A stretch of 35,142 nucleotides of DNA from Planctomycetota bacterium (GTDB lineage Bacteria; Planctomycetota; UBA1135). The notes beneath the pieces are model-generated. The model did no database searches. It saw only the letters and a program-made list of their open reading frames with translations, and was not told the origin of the DNA. Below, piece after piece: positions 24,321 to 32,633 of this stretch (position 1 is its first letter; the number at the start of each line of letters is the position of its first letter). The translations under genes and the position numbers were made by a program. The stretch spans positions 1 to 35,142 of the forward strand of contig JABHIE010000011.1 of NCBI GenBank assembly GCA_018671175.1, given 5' to 3'.

Positions 24321-25677
24321 TATCCGTGAGATTCGTGTTGCCTTGGTTCACTTGGGCTGCGCGCGCAATTTAATTGACTCGGAAAACATCCTCGGCCGTT
24401 TGGGCGAAGAAGGTTTTGCGCTTACTGGCGATGTTGCCGTAGCTGATGTGGGCATTTTGAATACTTGCTCTTTCATTGGGCCTGCGCGCGAAGAAAGCGA
24501 GTCGGCCATTCGCGATTTGCTCGAACGCAAAAAATCAGGCACGATGCGCGCGGTGATTGTCGCGGGTTGCTTGCCCGAAAAATTTCGCGATGAAATCGTC
24601 GGCCGTTTCCCCGAAGTTGATGCGTTTCTGGGCTTGAGTGACTACTCCAACATTGCACGCATTGTGCAAGAAGTGCTCAAGGGTCGCAAAATCACAGAGG
24701 CGACTGGCGGTCGCGCGCCGCAGCGACAGGGTGAGTTGTTGCGCTTGCTTCAAACACCGCGCTCCTACGCCTATTTGCGGCCAAGCCATGGCTGCGACCA
24801 CGAGTGTGCGTTTTGCATTATTCCTGATATCCGTGGCAAGCAGGCGAGCAAGCCCGTTGCGACGGTCGTAGAAGAAGTGAAAAATCTCGTTGGTCAAGGG
24901 GTGTGCGAAATCGTAATGGTCGCGGAAGACACCACGGGTTACGGTGTTGACGGCGGTGCTGGTGCGGCGCGGCTACCTGAGTTGGTTGAGTCGATGGCCG
25001 CCGTCGACGACCTGAAATGGCTACGCGTGATGTATGCCTACCCAAATTCGTTTCCATGGCGTCTCACGGAAGTCATGCGCGAGTCTAAAACGGTGGTGCC
25101 TTATCTAGACATCCCGATCCAACATATTTCAACGCGCGTCCTCAAGCGGATGAAGCGCGGTGGCAGTTCTGATTCTGTGCGCAAATTACTCCAGCGTTTG
25201 CGAGACGAGGTGCCCGGGATTACTTTGCGTACAACGGTTTTGGTTGGCCATCCTGGCGAAGGCGAGGCCGAGTTTGAAGAGCTGCTTACTTTTCTCGCTG
25301 AATTTCGATTTGAGCGTCTTGGTGCATTTCCGTTTTCACCTGAATCCGGAACCATCGCAGGGGCTGACGACGATCGTTGCTCACCCGAAGAGGCGCAAGA
25401 TCGTGTCCGCCGCGTGATGGAACAGCAGCAGGGCATTCACGCCGCATGTCAGCAGGCGCGCGTTGGCACTGAGTTTGATGTGCTCGTTGACGGCAGTGAC
25501 GGCGACTGGGCCCTGGCTCGAAGTTTTGCTGAAGCGCCCGAAGAAGACTCTTTGATTTTGGTTCCTGACCCCGAACATCGCTTTAGCACGGGTTCGATGC
25601 TGCGAGTCGAGGCGACAGAGGTGACCGAAGATGGTTACGATTTGATTGCCGTGCCCGTAATCGCGACGACCTCATGA
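24307..25677 (+). CDS. rimO: Ribosomal protein uS12 methylthiotransferase RimO
   Basis: The 456-residue radical-SAM enzyme adds a methylthio group to an Asp of ribosomal protein S12. The N-terminal iron-sulfur cluster ligands are Cys18, Cys54 and Cys88. The radical-SAM triad is Cys163-x3-Cys167-x2-Cys170 (GCDHECAFCIIP). A C-terminal TRAM-like region (about 385-456) follows. The block LVHLGCARNLIDSE and the sequence RGKQASKP favour RimO over MiaB. Its ATG lies inside the end of ftsK, and its TGA overlaps the pgsA start. Confidence 0.93.
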   Translation: MPKNNIREIRVALVHLGCARNLIDSENILGRLGEEGFALTGDVAVADVGILNTCSFIGPAREESESAIRDLLERKKSGTMRAVIVAGCLPEKFRDEIVGRFPEVDAFLGLSDYSNIARIVQEVLKGRKITEATGGRAPQRQGELLRLLQTPRSYAYLRPSHGCDHECAFCIIPDIRGKQASKPVATVVEEVKNLVGQGVCEIVMVAEDTTGYGVDGGAGAARLPELVESMAAVDDLKWLRVMYAYPNSFPWRLTEVMRESKTVVPYLDIPIQHISTRVLKRMKRGGSSDSVRKLLQRLRDEVPGITLRTTVLVGHPGEGEAEFEELLTFLAEFRFERLGAFPFSPESGTIAGADDDRCSPEEAQDRVRRVMEQQQGIHAACQQARVGTEFDVLVDGSDGDWALARSFAEAPEEDSLILVPDPEHRFSTGSMLRVEATEVTEDGYDLIAVPVIATTS

Positions 25678-26360
25678 AATTTCCCGTCCAACAAATTCCT
25701 AATTTCATCACCTACAGCCGATTGTTGTTGGCGATAGCTTCGTTTTGGTTTATGGGCGAGTTGGGCTTGGCTGAAACGGCCGCAGAGCGATACGATGCTG
25801 GGTTTTGGGCGTTTTGGTTATTTCTAATAGCAGTTGTCACCGACTTTTTAGACGGATGGCTTGCCCGCCGCAACAACTGGGTTAGCTTGGTCGGCCGTGT
25901 GGCCGACCCTGTTGTCGACAAGGTCTTGATGCTCGGCTCTTTGGTTTATTTGGCCTCGGCAAAAAATTTAGGTGAGCAAGTTATTCCATATTTAGATACG
26001 CCAGCCGGCAATCTCATCCCAGGTGATGGGCTAGCCTTGATGCCCGTTTGGGCTGTTGTGCTCATGCTCGCACGAGAGTTTTTAGTGACGGCTATTCGCG
26101 GTCTAATGGAAACTCAGGGCAAGCCTTTCGGTGCAGATTGGTTTGGCAAATGGAAATTGACGGCGCAGGCCTTTTTTGTTGCCGTGCCATTAGGCGTTGA
26201 GGCACACGCACCAGACACTCTGTTTATGCCTTTTCTTTACTGGTTGCGCGAGCCACACATTTACGCGGGTATCTTTTGGGCAATGATGCTTTTGACCGCT
26301 TATTCTGGCGTGAATTACATCGTGCGCGCAGCGCGCACTTTGAGCAGCACTGAGGTTTAA
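25674..26360 (+). CDS. pgsA: CDP-diacylglycerol-glycerol-3-phosphate 3-phosphatidyltransferase
   Basis: The 228-residue inner-membrane enzyme makes phosphatidylglycerophosphate. The CDP-alcohol phosphotransferase signature D-x2-DG-x2-AR-x8-G-x3-D-x3-D is complete ([10 protein letters not shown] ... [10 protein letters not shown], about residues 61-86). Several membrane spans are evident. The protein is about 45 residues longer than E. coli PgsA, mostly in a loop after the motif (about 100-120, [13 protein letters not shown]). The initial [10 protein letters not shown] is typical. It overlaps rimO by 4 nt and precedes the sigma-54-type ATPase by 4 nt. Confidence 0.92.
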   Translation: MKFPVQQIPNFITYSRLLLAIASFWFMGELGLAETAAERYDAGFWAFWLFLIAVVTDFLDGWLARRNNWVSLVGRVADPVVDKVLMLGSLVYLASAKNLGEQVIPYLDTPAGNLIPGDGLALMPVWAVVLMLAREFLVTAIRGLMETQGKPFGADWFGKWKLTAQAFFVAVPLGVEAHAPDTLFMPFLYWLREPHIYAGIFWAMMLLTAYSGVNYIVRAARTLSSTEV

Positions 26361-26364
26361 CCTA

Positions 26365-27267
26365 ATGCCCGACCCACTCAACGAGCTAGAGTTTCTTTTC
26401 GACACCCTCGATTTACTGCCAGCCGCTGAGCGTGTGCAAGCTGCGCATCGCATGCGTCTATGGGCCGCGGCTCAAGCCGAAGCCGTGCCTTTGCCTGATG
26501 CTGGTTTGCCGAGCCAATACGGCATGATTGGCGAGTCGACTGCAATGCAGACCGTTTTCAAGCTTCTAGGTCGCATGGTGCGTACGGATGCACCCGTTTT
26601 AGTGCTTGGCGAAAGCGGTACGGGCAAAGAACTCGTTGCCCGCGCTCTACATGATGGTGGTGCGCGTCGCAAATCCCCTTTTGTCGCCGTTAACTGCGCC
26701 GCCATTTCACCACAGTTACTTGAGAGTGAGCTGTTTGGCCATGTTAAGGGTTCCTTTACAGGCGCCCACCGTGATCGAAAAGGCTACGCTGAGGCTGCCG
26801 ATGGCGGCACACTTTTTCTTGATGAGATCGGCGATATGCAATCTGATTTGCAAGCTAAGTTGTTGCGCTTTCTGCAAGCCGGCGAAATCAGACCCGTTGG
26901 CGGTAATGTCATCAAGCATGTCAATGTGCGCATCGTCGCGGCTACAAACCAAGACTTACTTCAAAATGCACGAGCCGGTGCTTTTCGCGAAGACCTTTAT
27001 TACCGCCTGGCAGTATTAGTGCTCAACCTTCCAGCATTGCGTGAGCGCGAAGGCGATGTCGCTTTGCTCGCTCAACACATTTTGGCGCACAATGAAAAAG
27101 ACAACTTGCCGACGGGTAAGCTGTCTAAGTCAGCAGTCGAATTGCTTGTTGGTTTTGATTGGCCCGGAAATATCAGGCAATTGCAAAACGAGCTCACTCG
27201 TGCTGCGGCTTTTGCTACAGAGGGCATTTTAGAGCCCGAGCATTTTTCGGCGGATTTAACGAAATAG
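26365..27267 (+). CDS. Sigma-54-type AAA+ ATPase lacking receiver and DNA-binding domains
   Basis: The 300-residue protein is nearly all AAA+ domain of the enhancer-binding-protein type. It has Walker A GESGTGKE (82-89), the sigma-54 contact loop GSFTGA (129-134, consensus GAFTGA), Walker [11 protein letters not shown] (147-156) and [17 protein letters not shown] near the end. Only about 50 residues precede the domain, with no receiver or PAS region. The C-terminus stops without a Fis-type helix-turn-helix. It may activate RNA polymerase with sigma-54 from solution, or serve another remodelling role. The adjacent pgsA and the convergent polysaccharide cluster give no direct target. Confidence 0.88.
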   Translation: MPDPLNELEFLFDTLDLLPAAERVQAAHRMRLWAAAQAEAVPLPDAGLPSQYGMIGESTAMQTVFKLLGRMVRTDAPVLVLGESGTGKELVARALHDGGARRKSPFVAVNCAAISPQLLESELFGHVKGSFTGAHRDRKGYAEAADGGTLFLDEIGDMQSDLQAKLLRFLQAGEIRPVGGNVIKHVNVRIVAATNQDLLQNARAGAFREDLYYRLAVLVLNLPALREREGDVALLAQHILAHNEKDNLPTGKLSKSAVELLVGFDWPGNIRQLQNELTRAAAFATEGILEPEHFSADLTK

Positions 27268-27290
27268 GGCTTTAGAGGCCTTTATTTCGT
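27259..27290. terminator. Hairpin spanning the stop codons of two convergent genes
   Basis: ACGAAATAGGGC (27259-27270) can pair with GCC-TTTATTTCGT (27278-27290), with one bulged T, a G-T pair and a 7-nt loop. It includes both stop codons: TAG at 27265 on the plus strand and TAA ending at 27282 on the minus strand. No T-run follows on either strand. It may block transcription or protect 3' ends, but it is not a classical intrinsic terminator. Confidence 0.5.
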
Positions 27291-27581
27291 GAATGGGGCA
27301 AGCATTTTAATCGCAAAAGAAAGCCCAACAACCAAAACACCCACAACGATGGTTGCAGCGCTTAGGTCAAAAATAAACCGGCGATCCCAGCGTTTGCGTA
27401 GTTGGTAAAGCTGCTCAATCTCGTCGCGGTGTCGGAACTCACCCTTCCAGGGGAAGCGGTCTTTGGCCATTTCTGGCTCGACCTGGTCGCGCAATTCAGC
27501 GAGCGTTTCTTCAAGCTTTGCGGTACGATACCGCTCAAGTAGCTCGTATTTACGATCAGTCTCTTGTGCGATAGTCGGCAT
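27282..27581 (-). CDS. Small membrane protein, C-terminal span (unknown function)
   Basis: The 99-residue protein has a highly charged, probably coiled N-terminal 70 residues (ERYRTAKLEETLAELRDQVEPE) and one hydrophobic span at about 75-95 (ATIVVGVLVVGLSFAIKML). I do not recognise a family. Its ATG overlaps the stop of the preceding small gene by one base (TAATG). That makes it the last gene of the exopolysaccharide cluster. It may be an accessory subunit of the membrane assembly machinery. Confidence 0.65.
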   Translation of the reverse strand: MPTIAQETDRKYELLERYRTAKLEETLAELRDQVEPEMAKDRFPWKGEFRHRDEIEQLYQLRKRWDRRFIFDLSAATIVVGVLVVGLSFAIKMLAPFTK

Positions 27582-27853
27582 TAGGCAATCGTGGCAAAAG
27601 TACGAATGAAGAAGATCGTGATGGCAACCGCAATGGAGCCAACGAAAAGCCCGAAGGCAATTTGGAATAAAGTGCGCACGACAGCCCCAGGCAGTTTGTC
27701 AAAAAGCGTATTTGGGGGTGGCGCTAAATCACCAGCAGCAACAGCCTCAGCGTGAAGCAATTCGAAGGCCTCGTGGGTGATTTCCTCGTCAATACCTTGC
27801 AAGACATCACGAGGGACTTCTGCAAACTCAGTGCGGTCAGCGATGTTTACCAA
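27581..27853 (-). CDS. Small membrane protein in the exopolysaccharide cluster (unknown function)
   Basis: The 90-residue product has an acidic helical N-terminus (VLQGIDEEITHEAFELLHAEA), a Pro-rich turn, and one span at about 63-85 (FQIAFGLFVGSIAVAITIFFI). No family is recognised. The start is a TTG at 27853, strongly supported by GGAGGA six nt upstream. It overlaps the end of the Wzz-like gene by 7 nt. Translational coupling points to work with the Wzz-like protein and the following small membrane protein. Confidence 0.65.
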   Translation of the reverse strand: MVNIADRTEFAEVPRDVLQGIDEEITHEAFELLHAEAVAAGDLAPPPNTLFDKLPGAVVRTLFQIAFGLFVGSIAVAITIFFIRTFATIA

Positions 27854-29151
27854 GGTGCTTCCTCCCAGTAGTTGCGCATGCGGGTGAGTAGAACAGCCAT
27901 GCCGATACCAAGCACTAAACCAAAGAACGCAGCAACCGCAAGGTTGACAGGAATATTGGGTAGGTGTGGGGTCGCACCCGCAACCGCAGACTCGGTGACT
28001 TCAACGAAGTTAGGGTTAACCGTTTCGTAGAGCTCGAATTCCATTTCTCGCGAACGCGTGTTAGCAAGATAGCCCATCTTTTTGGAAATCTTTTGAGCAA
28101 GCTCATCAAGGCGGGCCTTGAATGCCGGCATTGTGCGCCACTCGGCCAGCGCCTCATCTAGCAATGCAATGCGAACCCCGCGCTCTTTGCCAAGCGCAGC
28201 TTGCTGTATGTCAAGACCTGCAAGCTGCTTGTCAAAATCAAGCCGCATAGCATCAGGCGTGTAATTGCGCGAACCCTCAACACGCTCTGCTTCCAAGGAT
28301 AACTGGGATGCCTTTGCAGCCAGAAGAGCCTCTTTTTCAAGGATGGCGGGGTGAGATGGCTTGAATCGCAGGGCGAGAGTTTTGAGCTCAGACTCAATCG
28401 TGCCGATATCGCCTTTAAGCTGGCTCAACCGTGGGTTGGCGACTTCGCTGTGGCTTGATTCAACAAATTCAGGGCGCGCATCTCGTAGCAAAACAATCGT
28501 TGAGCGGCGGTCAGTGATTGTGCTAAGAGTGACATCGAGCTCAGCAATCTTATTGCGGAGGCCTTGGATCTGACTTGAAAGAGCGGAGAATTCAGAGCCA
28601 AAGTCGACCGAATCATTTGCGCTCATTAGCCCGAGCCGCTCAGTAGTCAGCTGAGTGATTTCTTCTTTTGCGGTGTCGACGGCACGCTGCAAAACAGCTC
28701 GCATTTTTGCCTCGCTGGCACGCGAAGATTGCTCAAAATGCCGTTGCAGCTGGACAACATATTCATTTGCGACGAGCTCGGCTAGGCGAGGGTCTTGATC
28801 CCAGGTGGTGACGACCGTGAAGCCAAACTTGTCGGTGTCGATGTCAGTATTCTTTTCGAGATAAGCTGAATCTCGCTCTGGCACATTAGCCGAAACTCTT
28901 GCCCGGATTTCGCTCGTCTTAAGAATGCCAACCATCGAATCTTGGACGAGAGGGTTGTTGTTAGGAAACTTAATATTGTTGGGTAAATTCGACTGCTCTC
29001 GGGTGAGGCTGAAAGACTCATTTACCGTTGGCAAGAAGAAGCGTGCCTGAGCCCGATAAACTGGGGTCATGCTTTCAGAAATCAACCATGCTGAAGCCAC
29101 AGAAGCAGCGACAATCAATATCACTACATACAGACGCTCGTAAACAAGCAT
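27847..29151 (-). CDS. Wzz/GumC-type polysaccharide chain-length determinant-like protein
   Basis: The 434-residue protein has the layout of polysaccharide co-polymerases. There is an N-terminal membrane span (about 5-27), a beta/alpha periplasmic domain (ARFFLPTVNESFSL), a long coiled region at about 140-380, a second span at about 394-416 (VNLAVAAFFGLVLGIGMAV) and a short cytoplasmic tail. Related proteins control chain length or export of surface glycans. No tyrosine-kinase domain is attached. I prefer the ATG at 29151, which has AAGG seven nt upstream. A TTG at 29178 would add nine residues and overlap the preceding small ORF by 8 nt. It overlaps the next small gene by 7 nt. Confidence 0.8.
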   Translation of the reverse strand: MLVYERLYVVILIVAASVASAWLISESMTPVYRAQARFFLPTVNESFSLTREQSNLPNNIKFPNNNPLVQDSMVGILKTSEIRARVSANVPERDSAYLEKNTDIDTDKFGFTVVTTWDQDPRLAELVANEYVVQLQRHFEQSSRASEAKMRAVLQRAVDTAKEEITQLTTERLGLMSANDSVDFGSEFSALSSQIQGLRNKIAELDVTLSTITDRRSTIVLLRDARPEFVESSHSEVANPRLSQLKGDIGTIESELKTLALRFKPSHPAILEKEALLAAKASQLSLEAERVEGSRNYTPDAMRLDFDKQLAGLDIQQAALGKERGVRIALLDEALAEWRTMPAFKARLDELAQKISKKMGYLANTRSREMEFELYETVNPNFVEVTESAVAGATPHLPNIPVNLAVAAFFGLVLGIGMAVLLTRMRNYWEEAPW

Positions 29152-29170
29152 CAACGGGCCTTTGTCTTGA

Positions 29171-29320
29171 TTATGCAAGGACTTGGGTGATTATCATGGG
29201 TGAGTCCGCCAGCGCGCGGTAGGCAAAAGGAAAGTAAGTCCCTGCCGCAGAGATGATCGGGGAAGCATAGTTTATCTTACTGTCACGCATATTGTGAATT
29301 GGATTAAGATAATCGGTCAT
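29171..29320 (-). CDS. Short coupled ORF of 49 codons (unknown)
   Basis: This ORF fills the gap between the GT2 gene and the Wzz-like gene. Its ATG overlaps the GT2 stop (ATGA, 29317-29320). It ends 19 nt before the preferred Wzz start, or overlaps the alternative TTG start. The peptide MTDYLNPIHNMRDSKINYAS has no recognised family. Its C-terminal part is mildly hydrophobic but too polar for a clear membrane span. The coupled position is the main argument for a real gene. It could instead be an untranslated spacer. Confidence 0.5.
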   Translation of the reverse strand: MTDYLNPIHNMRDSKINYASPIISAAGTYFPFAYRALADSPMIITQVLA

Positions 29321-30282
29321 AGAGCTTCCTCGGAAAGCGCCTCGCGGTACATCTTTTGACCAAGGATACGACCACGCCAAGCAGCGGGCATTGCACCCAT
29401 ACCGAGCAGAAAGCGGCTTTTCCAGAAAGGGCGCATAAGTGTGCCGAAGACAGCCCAAGCCAAGCCAGGGTTGGCGAAATTCCCGACAAGAAAAGCGTAA
29501 AAAAGATGAGCTATGCGTGAAAAGGGGCCGTATTCGCACAAAAAGATGTAGGTCTCATTGGCTGCATTATTGCAAACAGCTACAGAATCAAAGCGGCTAC
29601 CGAAATCATCGTGCCGCACATCTTCGTAGTGGTCGACCTCGGCCAGTGGGTCCATGATCATTTTTAGGCCCATGCGCTTGCACATAAAGCCAAGTGGTAG
29701 CTCAAGGCGGTGCACATCTCCTCGTAAGCGTGGGTCGAAACCACCCGTAGCTTTAAGTACATCAGCGCGAAAACTCATGTTGGCCCCGCAGAAATGGTCG
29801 CACTCAACAGCGGTGGCGGTATGGCGAGTTGTGCGGTCAAGGATAAATCCTGGCCAGAAAATCAAATTGCGCAACCGTGTCGTTTTTTCATCAGGCGTGC
29901 CAGCGATGTTGTTAATCGGTGGGCCTGCAACGCCGCCGACTTGAGTGTCGGCCTCATAGTGTCGAGCAATATTTTCGAGCCAAAAGGGTCGCGGCACCGC
30001 GTCGTCATCAAGGAAACAGCACACATCGCCCGTGGCCGCTTTAATCATGGAGTTTTCGGCAAAAATAATTGTGCCAATCTCGTCAGTCGTAATCTTGCGA
30101 AGGTTGATATTCGGGTGGGCCTCTTCAAAAGCTTCGACGGTCGCAACGCCCTCTAGATCGTGTTTTACACGCAAGAAAACAAGGATTTCATCAGGCTGAC
30201 GCGATTGCAGCGCCAAGCCCTCTAAGTTGCGGCGAAGCAATTTAGGGCGTTTAAGCGTGGGGACAAGAACAGAGAAGCGCAT
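29317..30282 (-). CDS. Glycosyltransferase family 2
   Basis: The 321-residue protein has a GT-A fold start (RFSVLVPTLKRPKLLRRNLEGL) and the metal-binding Asp cluster Asp92-Asp94 (CFLDDDAVP). It also has the acceptor-region block CGANMSFRADVLKATGGFDPRLRG, typical of family 2 inverting enzymes. It would add one sugar to a growing surface glycan. The donor cannot be told from sequence. A C-terminal amphipathic region (about 255-300) may sit on the membrane. Start and stop overlap the neighbours by 1 and 4 nt. Confidence 0.88.
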   Translation of the reverse strand: MRFSVLVPTLKRPKLLRRNLEGLALQSRQPDEILVFLRVKHDLEGVATVEAFEEAHPNINLRKITTDEIGTIIFAENSMIKAATGDVCCFLDDDAVPRPFWLENIARHYEADTQVGGVAGPPINNIAGTPDEKTTRLRNLIFWPGFILDRTTRHTATAVECDHFCGANMSFRADVLKATGGFDPRLRGDVHRLELPLGFMCKRMGLKMIMDPLAEVDHYEDVRHDDFGSRFDSVAVCNNAANETYIFLCEYGPFSRIAHLFYAFLVGNFANPGLAWAVFGTLMRPFWKSRFLLGMGAMPAAWRGRILGQKMYREALSEEAL

Positions 30283-31442
30283 CAGGAGGCAGTGGATTCA
30301 AGAGCTAGACGGTAGGCGCGCACATGTTGTGCCGCAGTTTTTTCCCAGGTAAAGGTAGCCGCCCATTCAAGCCCGGCTCGAATGAGTTCGCCTCGCTCAG
30401 GGCCAGGCTGGGTCGTGCGCTCTAAACCAGCCGCAATCGACTCGCCATCATGTGGGTCGACGAGTAGCCCAGCGGGGCCAGCGACCTCGATTAGCGAGCA
30501 GGCATTTGCCGCGACAACAGGCGCGCCACAAGCCATGGCTTCAATCACTGGAATGCCGAAACCTTCGAGGAAGGAAACGAGCGCAAATGCCGAGCAATTG
30601 CCATAAAGCAAAGGGATGTCTTCTGTGTCAACAAAGCCAGTAAGCAAGACATCTTGGTCATGCCCGCGCGCAACAATGCGAGCCCACATCTCGTCAAATA
30701 TCCAGCCCTTGGCACCCGCTAAAACGAGCTGACCAGAGTAGCCGCGGCCGCGCATAATCTGAAACGCTTCGCATAGGCCCTCGATGTTTTTGTTGGGCTG
30801 AAGCGTGCCGAGATAAAGGATAAACTCGCGGTCGATGCCGTATCGCTTTGCGAGATGCGCACGGTCGGCTTCTGGGTCGGTCGGCGGGTGCAGCCCTTCA
30901 GAGATGCCGTGATAGACCACTTGAATGCGATCAGGGTCGATGTCAAAAGCATTGACGATATCAGTTTTGGAAAACTCACTGACCGCAATAATTTGATGTG
31001 CACGGCGGCAAGAAATCGGCACAGTCGCTTCGTGGTCGGCTACCCATTCTTTTGGCAAGCCCTCAGGTGCACGCAGATAAGCCAAGTCATGAATTGTCAG
31101 CACGCGTGCGGCTTTGCGAGAAGGCGGCAAAATATCACACGGCCCATGAAAAAGATCGTGCTTTCCGCCAAGCAGCCTAGAGTCGCTGGGCACTTGAAAA
31201 CGCCGCAACCAGCTCACGGGCAGTCGGGTGAGCTTGTGGCTCGAAATACCTGATTCACGCACGGTCTCGTGCATTTTTTCGAGATGGCGCCCGCTTGAGA
31301 AATTGAAATACAGCCCCCAATCCCAGTCAGCAGGCGCCAGCGCGGGCATGCGCTGAAGTATTTCCATGCCATAGCGATAAACCCCGCCCTTGTGAAAACC
31401 CGAAAGGGCCAAGGTCGTGGCATCGAAGAGGATTTTTGTCAT
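30282..31442 (-). CDS. Glycosyltransferase family 4 (first of two similar genes)
   Basis: The 386-residue retaining GT-B enzyme shows the family 4 pattern: LYLGTLQPNKNIEGLCEAF (about 210) for donor binding, and the E-x7-E motif in LEGFGIPVIEAMACGAPVVAANACSLIEVAG (about 295-325). A phosphate-contact region VAVSEFSKTDIV is also present. It is similar in layout to the gene at 31470, suggesting an old duplication. It belongs to the polysaccharide cluster; its sugar donor is unknown. Confidence 0.9.
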   Translation of the reverse strand: MTKILFDATTLALSGFHKGGVYRYGMEILQRMPALAPADWDWGLYFNFSSGRHLEKMHETVRESGISSHKLTRLPVSWLRRFQVPSDSRLLGGKHDLFHGPCDILPPSRKAARVLTIHDLAYLRAPEGLPKEWVADHEATVPISCRRAHQIIAVSEFSKTDIVNAFDIDPDRIQVVYHGISEGLHPPTDPEADRAHLAKRYGIDREFILYLGTLQPNKNIEGLCEAFQIMRGRGYSGQLVLAGAKGWIFDEMWARIVARGHDQDVLLTGFVDTEDIPLLYGNCSAFALVSFLEGFGIPVIEAMACGAPVVAANACSLIEVAGPAGLLVDPHDGESIAAGLERTTQPGPERGELIRAGLEWAATFTWEKTAAQHVRAYRLALESTAS

Positions 31443-31469
31443 CGCAGGCAGCCTAGGTCGGTGCGTGGG

Positions 31470-32624
31470 TTAGCGGTCGAGCTGCAGGCACTCGCCGTAA
31501 GCAGCGAGGGTCTGCTCGGCGCAGAGTTCCCAAGTGTAAGGTTGAGCGCGCTTAAAACCACGGTCGCGCAACTCGTCGCGCAGCTTTTTGTCGCCGTCCG
31601 TTTTTAGTAAGAGCTCTCGCAGCGCGTCGCTGTCGTCGGGGTCGAAGAGTTTCGCCGCACCACCCGCAATCTCGGGCAGGGAGGCGCAAGTCGTGGTTAA
31701 AACAGGGGTACCTGCGGCCATGGATTCAAGGACGGGCATGCCAAAGCCCTCGTAGCGAGAGGGCAGCACCATGGCGCGCGCGCCTGCAAGGAGAGGCGCG
31801 AGGTCAGATTGATCAACAAAGCCAAGAAAACGCAAGCGGTCGCGCATTTTGGGGAAGCGGGCGACAATGCCATCAATCTCTTGCACGCCCCAACCCGCGC
31901 GGCCAGCGATAACAAGGTTGGCTTCAGGTGGGTGAGCTGAATGGCAAGCCGCACCGTAGGCCTCAAGCAGGGTAGGCAAGTTTTTTTTCGGCTCAACCGA
32001 GCCAACAAAAAGGAAGTAGGGCGCGTCGCTGACCTTGAGCTTGCTTCGAGTCGTTTGGATTGCGCCCTCGTTTTGTGAAGCAGCTCTAAAGCTGGCATCT
32101 ACGCCATGATAAATCGTGCGCGTGCGCCCTCGTGGCACCCCATAGTGGCGGACAAGCTCGTCACGCGTGAAATCGCTCACGCAAATCCAGAAAGTCGCGC
32201 GCTGAGCGAGCTCGTGTGTGGCTTGGTGCAATTGCTCAACCCACTCAGCTTTTAGGAACTGCGGGCGATGCAGAAACATCAAATCATGGGCGGTTACAAC
32301 AACCCTGGCTTGTGTGCGCCCGACGCGTCGCGCTTCAGGTAAGTGCAAAATATCTTGCTCGCCCATGAAGCCGTCCATGGAGAGCCCGCAGCGATTTAGC
32401 GCGTTGAGCCATTCGGGGGTCATCCACCAGTGTCGCATTGATGTGCCGTGCCGGCGATAGCTTTCAAGAGTGGCGAGGTGGCGCGGGTTCAAAAAAGCGG
32501 TCAGCAGGGTGTAGTCGGCGCCTTTTGCTTTGAGCAGGCGGGGGATGAGTTGCCGCCAATACGAGTCGATGCCGCCCAAGTTTTGGGTGCGGGCAAGTCG
32601 GTGAGCCTCGAGAAGGACGCGCAT
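31470..32624 (-). CDS. Glycosyltransferase family 4 (second gene)
   Basis: The 384-residue GT-B protein has FLFVGSVEPKKNLPTLLEAY (about 205-225) and the E-x7-E motif in YEGFGMPVLESMAAGTPVLTT (about 295-315). The N-terminal acceptor half includes VVTAHDLMFLHRPQFL and VSDFTRDELVRHYGV. These closely parallel blocks in the gene at 30282 (LTIHDLAYLRAPEGL; VSEFSKTDIVNAF). It starts 9 nt after the upstream GT4 gene. The donor and linkage are unknown. Confidence 0.9.
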   Translation of the reverse strand: MRVLLEAHRLARTQNLGGIDSYWRQLIPRLLKAKGADYTLLTAFLNPRHLATLESYRRHGTSMRHWWMTPEWLNALNRCGLSMDGFMGEQDILHLPEARRVGRTQARVVVTAHDLMFLHRPQFLKAEWVEQLHQATHELAQRATFWICVSDFTRDELVRHYGVPRGRTRTIYHGVDASFRAASQNEGAIQTTRSKLKVSDAPYFLFVGSVEPKKNLPTLLEAYGAACHSAHPPEANLVIAGRAGWGVQEIDGIVARFPKMRDRLRFLGFVDQSDLAPLLAGARAMVLPSRYEGFGMPVLESMAAGTPVLTTTCASLPEIAGGAAKLFDPDDSDALRELLLKTDGDKKLRDELRDRGFKRAQPYTWELCAEQTLAAYGECLQLDR

Positions 32625-32633
32625 GGGGGTTGG

